Below, in pieces: positions 13,418-18,494 of a stretch of 18,494 nucleotides of DNA (positions are counted from its first letter, which is position 1; each line of letters starts with the position of its first letter). A program made the position numbers and the translations under genes. Origin of the DNA: CAZELM01 sp964512995 (GTDB lineage: Bacteria > CSSED10-310); the NCBI GenBank assembly GCA_964512995.1, contig CAZELM010000065.1, forward strand, positions 1-18,494. The letters run 5' to 3'. The notes under the pieces were generated by a model. The model was given only the letters and a program-made list of their open reading frames with translations, made no database searches and had not been told where the DNA came from.

Positions 13418-15163
13418 ATGAAAAGCATACTGATAATCGTGATTGTGAGTTTGATCGGGATCAGCGGAGCAATATTCACGGTGGATGCAGCCGTGATCCG
13501 GATTCCTTCTCAACAACCCAATATCCAATCCGGCCTGGATGTTGCCCAGGATGGTGATACGGTCTGGGTTGCGAATGGAACATATCAAGGGGAGGGCAAT
13601 AAACACCTCGATTTTCATGGGAAGCGCATCATTTTACGATCTGAAGGTCCACAGGAATCATGCATCATTGATCTTCAGAATGACGGCAGGGCGTTCATGT
13701 TTCGGAATCAGGAATCGTCGGATGCTGTGATCGACGGATTCACGATCAAAAACGGCAATGTCAATGATAAAAACGGGGGAGCCATCTTATGCGAGAATGC
13801 ATCTCCTTCGATCATCAATTGCATCATTACGTTGAATTCCGCTTATTATGGCAGTGGCATCTATCTGAACCATTCATCGGCGATCATAAAAAAATGCGAT
13901 ATCATTTCGAATGGACACAATGTGGAATGGATGAACAATGGTGCCGGTATCTATTGTCTGGCATCCAGTCCAACGATTTCTCATTGCCGGATCTCTGAGA
14001 ATCAGGCCAATAATGCAGGTGGAGCGGTATATTGTCTGGGTCAATCGTCTCCGGTGATCACGGATTCGGTCATCGGGAATAATCGTGCGGAGAGCAATGG
14101 AGCGGGGATCTATCTGGCTGAGGGATCATCTCCGGTTATTACCAACTGCAGTATCCATGAAAACCTCGTGGATGGCTTCATCGATCGCCGGGGCGGCGCC
14201 ATCTTCTGTACAGACTCCTCCCCCCGATTGACATGCTGTCAGGTGACGGATAACTTCGCGGATTATGGAGGCGGAATATATTATTACGGCGATTCGCATC
14301 CCATCATCACCAACTGTCTGATTACCGGAAATAATGCCCATCAGGGTGGGGGTCTGTATTGCGCCATCTCGGCTTTGGAAATGACCAACTGCACCTTTTC
14401 AAACAATATATCGATTCAGGGGGGAGCGATCTATGCCACCATCAACTGCTCGATCGACATCCTGTATTCGATTTTCTGGGGTGATACGCCTGGTGAAATT
14501 TTCATCGAAGACACCTCCACAGTATCGCTTTCCTATTGTGATATCCTCGGTGGATTCGACGGCACGGGTAATATTGATCTTGATCCATTGTTTTCGAGCA
14601 GTGACGAAGGGGAGTACTTTCTCAGTCATCGGGATGCAGGTGATCCGTCCGACAGTCCCTGTGTCAATCGTGCAAACATTCTCTCGCTGGAGCGCTGCTT
14701 TGATTTATATGACTGGCCCATTTGCATGGATGAGTTTACGACCCGAACCGATCTCCGTTCTGATGACACACTGCTCGATCTGGGATACCATCATACCCGA
14801 TATCCGGAATGCAGTGAACTCGGATGCACGATCATCATGCCATCCCATGATTTCGCGTCCGGGGATGAGTGTTTCTGTTCGGTGACAGTTTGTAATCCCG
14901 CTCCCGTTCAATACACCCAAATACCGCTGTTTGTGATCATTCAGCTTCTTGATCAGTTCTATTTCGCTCCGGCATTCTCAGACTTTGATTATTATTCCAT
15001 CGACATTTCATATGGTCTTCAGGAGATCATGGTGTTGCCCTCGTTCATCTGGCCCCGGACGTCGAAACCGATGTCAGACATCACCTGGTATGCAGCTCTC
15101 ACCAATCATGACATTACGGAGTTACTGGGAGAGATGGGTACCTTTACCTTTGGATGGCATTAG
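13418..15163 (+). CDS. Secreted right-handed beta-helix protein with Cys-containing C-terminal domain
   Basis: Two ATGs (13415, 13418) follow GAGGGAGGA; 13418 has the better spacing. The 581-residue product has a signal peptide (hydrophobic 4-20, cut near DAA25). Residues about 30-400 are a right-handed parallel beta-helix built from repeats of the form GGAIYC...SSP.ITNC.I..N.A, with stacked Asn and Cys positions, as in polymorphic outer-membrane or pectate-lyase-like proteins. No catalytic triad is recognisable. A distinct C-terminal domain of about 115 residues carries five cysteines (465, 470, 485, 487, 492) and aromatic strands (YFAPAFSDFDYY, ITWYAAL), and ends FTFGWH. Unlike the two upstream exported proteins it has no dockerin-like tail. 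Its stop overlaps the recQ frame. An extracellular glycan-binding or surface role is inferred. Confidence 0.82.
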   Translation: MKSILIIVIVSLIGISGAIFTVDAAVIRIPSQQPNIQSGLDVAQDGDTVWVANGTYQGEGNKHLDFHGKRIILRSEGPQESCIIDLQNDGRAFMFRNQESSDAVIDGFTIKNGNVNDKNGGAILCENASPSIINCIITLNSAYYGSGIYLNHSSAIIKKCDIISNGHNVEWMNNGAGIYCLASSPTISHCRISENQANNAGGAVYCLGQSSPVITDSVIGNNRAESNGAGIYLAEGSSPVITNCSIHENLVDGFIDRRGGAIFCTDSSPRLTCCQVTDNFADYGGGIYYYGDSHPIITNCLITGNNAHQGGGLYCAISALEMTNCTFSNNISIQGGAIYATINCSIDILYSIFWGDTPGEIFIEDTSTVSLSYCDILGGFDGTGNIDLDPLFSSSDEGEYFLSHRDAGDPSDSPCVNRANILSLERCFDLYDWPICMDEFTTRTDLRSDDTLLDLGYHHTRYPECSELGCTIIMPSHDFASGDECFCSVTVCNPAPVQYTQIPLFVIIQLLDQFYFAPAFSDFDYYSIDISYGLQEIMVLPSFIWPRTSKPMSDITWYAALTNHDITELLGEMGTFTFGWH

Positions 15164-18100
15164 ACCGAATGGAAGAGACCCCTGCAAAGCTCCAGGAAGC
15201 AAAAGAGTATTTACGAGCCCATTTCGGATATGATCGGTTTCTGCCGGGTCAGGAGAAATCGTTGCAGAGTATTCTTGCAAAACGGAACATTCTGGCTGTC
15301 ATGCCGACTGGAAGCGGTAAATCACTGCTCTATCAACTACCGGCATTGATGGAAGAGGGGCTGACCATTGTCATCTCGCCGCTGATATCCCTGATGAAAG
15401 ATCAGGTCGATGAACTTCATCGTAAAAATATCCCGGCGACGTTCATCAATTCCAGCCTGGGATTGAACGAACAGCTTGAACGCTTGCGGATGTGTATGGA
15501 TCATCACATCAAACTGCTGTATGTCGCTCCGGAACGATTCAGAAACGCCATGTTTCTCAATACCATCTCACAACTCAAGGTTTCACGGATGGCTGTGGAT
15601 GAAGCGCATTGCATTTCAGAATGGGGGCATGATTTCAGGCCGGACTATCTGCGCTTGAAGCAGTTCCGTGAATTGATCGGGTATCCCGCGGTATCTGCAT
15701 TGACTGCGACGGCGACTATCCGGGTTCAGAATGATATCATTCAGGCATTGGGATTGACAGCAGAAGAGATCGATGTTCATGTTCATGGATTTGATCGTCC
15801 GAATCTGAAGCTCAGTGTTGTCCGGACATATACGGAAGATGAAAAGTTGAACGTGTTATCCCAGATTATCCGGGATCATGAAGGATCGGGAATTGTGTAT
15901 GCGGGAACCCGGAAAATCACCGAAGATCTGGCGTTGACGCTTCATACCGTGGAAGCCCGGATGGGTGTGTATCATGCCGGTCTCGATCCGGATGCCCGAA
16001 ACGCGGCGCAGGATGCGTTTATCAGTGGGAGAGATCGGGTCGTGGTCGCAACATCCGCCTTCGGCATGGGGATTGACAAGTCGGATGTGCGCTTCGTGGT
16101 GCACTACAATTTTCCTGGCTCCGTCGAACAATATTATCAGGAGATCGGACGTGCCGGGCGAGATGGCCAGGTTTCCCATTGCATTCTTCTCTATTCCCCC
16201 GGCGATCGATTTCTGCGAACATTTTTCATTGATCTGAGTTATCCATCCGCAGACCAGGTTGAGTCTGTGTTTCGTACGCTCTGGGAAACGGATGAGAATC
16301 CGGTGATGCTGACATATAAACAGATCGCGGAGCGGTGTGGGGAAAAATTAAAAGACGGTCAGGTCGGGGCGGCCATCCGCTTGTTGGATGAATCGGGAGT
16401 CACCCGCGCTTTTACCGGTGACTCCCGAGTGATGGTCACGATCCACCAGGCAGGACCGGCATTACTGACTCAGATCAAAGGACCGCACCAGCGGATGGTT
16501 CTGGAAGCGTTGACTGCGACCTTCGATCTGGAGGAGCCCGGCAGGTATGAGTTCAATCTGGCGGATATCTGTTACAGCTCCGGCCTGACCGAAGAACAGG
16601 TCCGCCGGGCATTCGTCGCGATGGATGGGAGCGGACTGATCAGGTATGAACCACCATTTCGCGGCAGAGGGATTGTGAAACTGACGCTTGCCCCTCCCCC
16701 ATTTCATGAACTCCCCATCAACTGGAACCATTATGATCAGCTTCGATCCGCCGAAGAGGATAAACTCAGGATCATGGAGCAGTATATCAATCGTTCCAGT
16801 TGCCGGCGCGGATTTATTCTTCAGTATTTCGGAGAACGGGACAACTATCGATGTGGCGATTGTGATCAGTGCCGCCGGTTGTCTCCAGGAGAAACTCCGG
16901 GGGATATCGTGGATGAAAAACCAGAAATCGCATTGCCGATTCTGATCTCCGTCAAACATCTCCGCTTCCCTGTCGGAAAGGGTCTCTTGTCACAGATTGT
17001 GACCGGCTCCAAAGATAAAAAGCTGATCAAATGGGGACTGGATAAAAATCCGGCCTATGGTTTCATCGCTGCCGGCAAACACGATGTCCGGAAAGTGATA
17101 GATGATTTATGCCGGGACAGATACCTTGAATCCGGTGGTGATGCGAATCGACCGGTGTTGAGTCTGACAAAGACCGGGCGATCAATCGCGAATTCCGTCA
17201 CATTGGATAATATCGTCCCGGATAATCCGGATGGTGGTGGTATCCCGGATAAGGAAACTGTCAAACCGATCGCGGCCTCACCAGAAGACAGCGGACGGCT
17301 TCGGTATCTGATCCTGACATGTATCGCGGAATTGGATATTCCATTGGGAGCAGTGAAGATTGCTGCCATCATCACGGGTTCCAGAGCCAAATGGATCGGA
17401 ACGGGTCATTTCGATGCATTATCGGTCTATGGAAAGGCAACGTGCGGCCAGCCGGTTATCCGGGAGATGATCCTCGATCTGCTGGAAGAAAAGCTGCTGA
17501 AAACCGGCGGGAGTGGTTTTTATCAGGTATTGGAATTGACGACCCGGGGTCGTCTGATGCTGGAGTCCATGACCGAGAATCATGCGATCGATGACCATGC
17601 ATCTTCTGAGCCATGCGAGGAGGAATTGAAACGATCGGTGGTTCCGGAAAAACGAGAGGTGATTCCGGATCAGATTTTGATTGCCGATCCTGCGCCGGCC
17701 GCAGATATAGAAAATCTGCAACAGAATAAAGACCAGACGATCGAGATGATTATGGAGCAGCTCCTTCAGCGGTTCGTCACGGAACCGCCTGAAGCGGCCA
17801 AGTCAATTCTGCCTCACCTCCTGGTCTTTCATCCCGATTATGTCGTTCAGCACCTGATCCACCGATTCGATAAAAGTGGTATTTCGAGGGAACGGGCACG
17901 ATGCATCTGGGCATTGGGAGAACTGCCATTCAGCCGTCATGTTGTGCCATTTCTGGTCAATTGTGCCAGGACCGAAGAAAAAACATTGTGCTGTCTGGCA
18001 CTCAATGCAATGAGCAAAGTATGGAAACAGATTTGCGCAGAGACAGCCCGTAATATGAGTGAAATTCAGAAAATCACGGGCTGTCTGCAGGATCTGAGTC

Positions 18101-18177
18101 AGCAGGCGTATCTGGATGAGGATGTCCGGACCTGCCTTGAGAAGAACAGGAACATATGCCAGTCGACGGGCAGATAG
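15154..18177 (+). CDS. recQ: RecQ-family DNA helicase with two tandem winged-helix (RQC-like) modules and HEAT-like tail
   Basis: RecQ helicases unwind DNA 3' to 5' with ATP for recombination and repair. Motifs present are the Q-like FLPGQE, Walker A MPTGSGKS (K56), DEAH (149-152) with the RecQ aromatic loop CISEWGHDFRPDY, SALTATAT, GMGID and QEIGRAGRDG (R333, R336). Four Zn cysteines follow (C550, C567, C570, C573). At about 595-681 and 713-805 lie two similar winged-helix-like modules, not the classical RQC plus HRDC. Both have an L-x-(F/I)-P-x-G start and a LTxxGR end, each 69 residues from Pro to Gly. The last 150 or so residues look HEAT-like. At 1007 residues it is much longer than the roughly 600-residue E. 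coli RecQ. It overlaps the beta-helix gene by 10 bases; ATG 15169 is an equally plausible start. Confidence 0.9.
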   Translation: MALDRMEETPAKLQEAKEYLRAHFGYDRFLPGQEKSLQSILAKRNILAVMPTGSGKSLLYQLPALMEEGLTIVISPLISLMKDQVDELHRKNIPATFINSSLGLNEQLERLRMCMDHHIKLLYVAPERFRNAMFLNTISQLKVSRMAVDEAHCISEWGHDFRPDYLRLKQFRELIGYPAVSALTATATIRVQNDIIQALGLTAEEIDVHVHGFDRPNLKLSVVRTYTEDEKLNVLSQIIRDHEGSGIVYAGTRKITEDLALTLHTVEARMGVYHAGLDPDARNAAQDAFISGRDRVVVATSAFGMGIDKSDVRFVVHYNFPGSVEQYYQEIGRAGRDGQVSHCILLYSPGDRFLRTFFIDLSYPSADQVESVFRTLWETDENPVMLTYKQIAERCGEKLKDGQVGAAIRLLDESGVTRAFTGDSRVMVTIHQAGPALLTQIKGPHQRMVLEALTATFDLEEPGRYEFNLADICYSSGLTEEQVRRAFVAMDGSGLIRYEPPFRGRGIVKLTLAPPPFHELPINWNHYDQLRSAEEDKLRIMEQYINRSSCRRGFILQYFGERDNYRCGDCDQCRRLSPGETPGDIVDEKPEIALPILISVKHLRFPVGKGLLSQIVTGSKDKKLIKWGLDKNPAYGFIAAGKHDVRKVIDDLCRDRYLESGGDANRPVLSLTKTGRSIANSVTLDNIVPDNPDGGGIPDKETVKPIAASPEDSGRLRYLILTCIAELDIPLGAVKIAAIITGSRAKWIGTGHFDALSVYGKATCGQPVIREMILDLLEEKLLKTGGSGFYQVLELTTRGRLMLESMTENHAIDDHASSEPCEEELKRSVVPEKREVIPDQILIADPAPAADIENLQQNKDQTIEMIMEQLLQRFVTEPPEAAKSILPHLLVFHPDYVVQHLIHRFDKSGISRERARCIWALGELPFSRHVVPFLVNCARTEEKTLCCLALNAMSKVWKQICAETARNMSEIQKITGCLQDLSQQAYLDEDVRTCLEKNRNICQSTGR
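16393..16428. repeat. 12-bp perfect inverted repeat inside recQ
   Basis: Arms tcgggagtcacc (16393-16404) and ggtgactcccga (16417-16428) are exact complements around a 12-base loop. It lies within coding sequence between the helicase core and the zinc-binding region, and would form a strong mRNA hairpin. No T tract follows. Confidence 0.7.
18041..18086. repeat. 11-bp perfect inverted repeat near the recQ 3' end
   Basis: Arms agacagcccgt (18041-18051) and acgggctgtct (18076-18086) pair exactly around a 24-base loop, about 90 bases before the stop codon. No T tract follows. Confidence 0.6.
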
Positions 18178-18315
18178 AGCCTGTCCGGAACAAGTGTGAC
18201 GCAGCGATTGTCAGGGAGCGCAATGCAGCAGGGGCGACCCTTTCCCGGCGGGAGAGAGTAAAAAGAATTCCAAATCATTCTAGATTTCCTGCCATGATAT
18301 TACCAAGATTGCACT
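18178..18315. other. Post-recQ intergenic segment
   Basis: No gene is seen after the recQ stop up to the tandem repeats. It contains the third REP-like palindrome and no convincing rho-independent terminator. Confidence 0.5.
18237..18259. repeat. REP-like palindrome, copy 3 (imperfect)
   Basis: The arms accctttccc and gggagagagt enclose the same ggc loop as the copy at 10951. Two positions differ from that copy, one forming a T-G wobble and one a mismatch, and the flank taaaaag resembles taaataag there. The shared loop and flank show common origin. Confidence 0.65.
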
Positions 18316-18494
18316 CAGTCATCGGGTGGTTGTAAGCGGTCATCCTATGGTTGTAAGCGGTCATCCTGTGGTTGCGAGCGGTCATCCTGTGGTTGCGAGC
18401 GGTCATCCTGTGGTTGTAAGCGGTCATCCTGTGGTTGCGAGCGGTCATCCTGTGGTTGTAAGCGGTCATCCTGTGGTTGCGAGCGGTCATCCTG
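18316..18494. repeat. 21-bp tandem repeat array (8.5 units visible, continues off the right edge)
   Basis: Exact 21-bp units start at 18337, 18358, 18379, 18400, 18421, 18442 and 18463, with a degenerate unit at 18316 and a partial one at 18484. The unit is cggtcatcctgtggtt plus gtaag or gcgag. These two variants differ by a linked two-base change and occur in the order A, A, B, B, A, B, A, B. Read on the minus strand the array is an open frame of heptapeptides MTA(R/Y)NHR that ends at 18275. Whether that frame is a gene cannot be judged because its start lies outside the window. Confidence 0.9.

Noticed and set aside
18275..18490. Minus-strand 71-residue heptapeptide gene
   Set aside because: The frame is a by-product of the repeat as far as can be seen; no start or ribosome-binding site lies in the window, so it is described only under the repeat.
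18316..18494. CRISPR array
   Set aside because: The 21-bp units are directly adjacent with no variable spacers, and no cas gene is present.

Overview
The window looks like chromosomal DNA of an uncultured-type, Gram-negative-like bacterium of moderate GC content. It is rich in secreted modular proteins: Pro-Thr linkers, dockerin-like tails, a right-handed beta-helix, and collagen-like and fibrinogen-like modules. It also has signalling and repair genes with unusual architectures. No rRNA, tRNA, phage, IS element or CRISPR was seen. The phylum cannot be fixed from sequence alone. The mix of Pro-Thr-linked dockerin-like tails with cyclase-AAA-TPR regulators suggests a candidate phylum rather than a well-studied group.

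Layout, left to right. (1) The 3' part of a collagen-repeat/fibrinogen-like surface protein (+) ends at a hairpin terminator. (2) A convergent single-domain response regulator (-) follows. (3) Two co-oriented exported proteins (+) come next: a six-repeat beta-sandwich protein and an M14 carboxypeptidase-like protein. Both end in a Pro-Thr linker and a dockerin-like domain with four matching cysteines, and the pair closes with a strong terminator. (4) A class III cyclase/AAA/TPR signalling gene (+) follows, split by a one-base frameshift. (5) A roughly 480 bp gene-free stretch carries two REP-like palindromes. (6) Two genes on the minus strand follow: an unrecognised protein built from an internal duplication, and an HD-domain protein resembling the (p)ppGpp-hydrolase half of RelA/SpoT. 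(7) Divergent from the latter is a secreted beta-helix protein (+), whose stop overlaps the start of a RecQ helicase (+). The RecQ has two tandem winged-helix modules and a HEAT-like tail. (8) The right edge holds a third REP-like palindrome and a 21-bp tandem repeat array running out of the window.

The genes do not form one obvious pathway. Genes 4171-6884 and 2032-4170 form a probable extracellular pair sharing a C-terminal tail. The cyclase-like, response-regulator and HD genes are signalling genes without visible partners. The most unusual points are degenerate active sites in two recognisable enzyme folds (the M14 peptidase and the class III cyclase), the tandem RQC-like modules in RecQ, the RSH-like HD protein without a synthetase domain, and the duplicated-domain orphan at 11079-11753.
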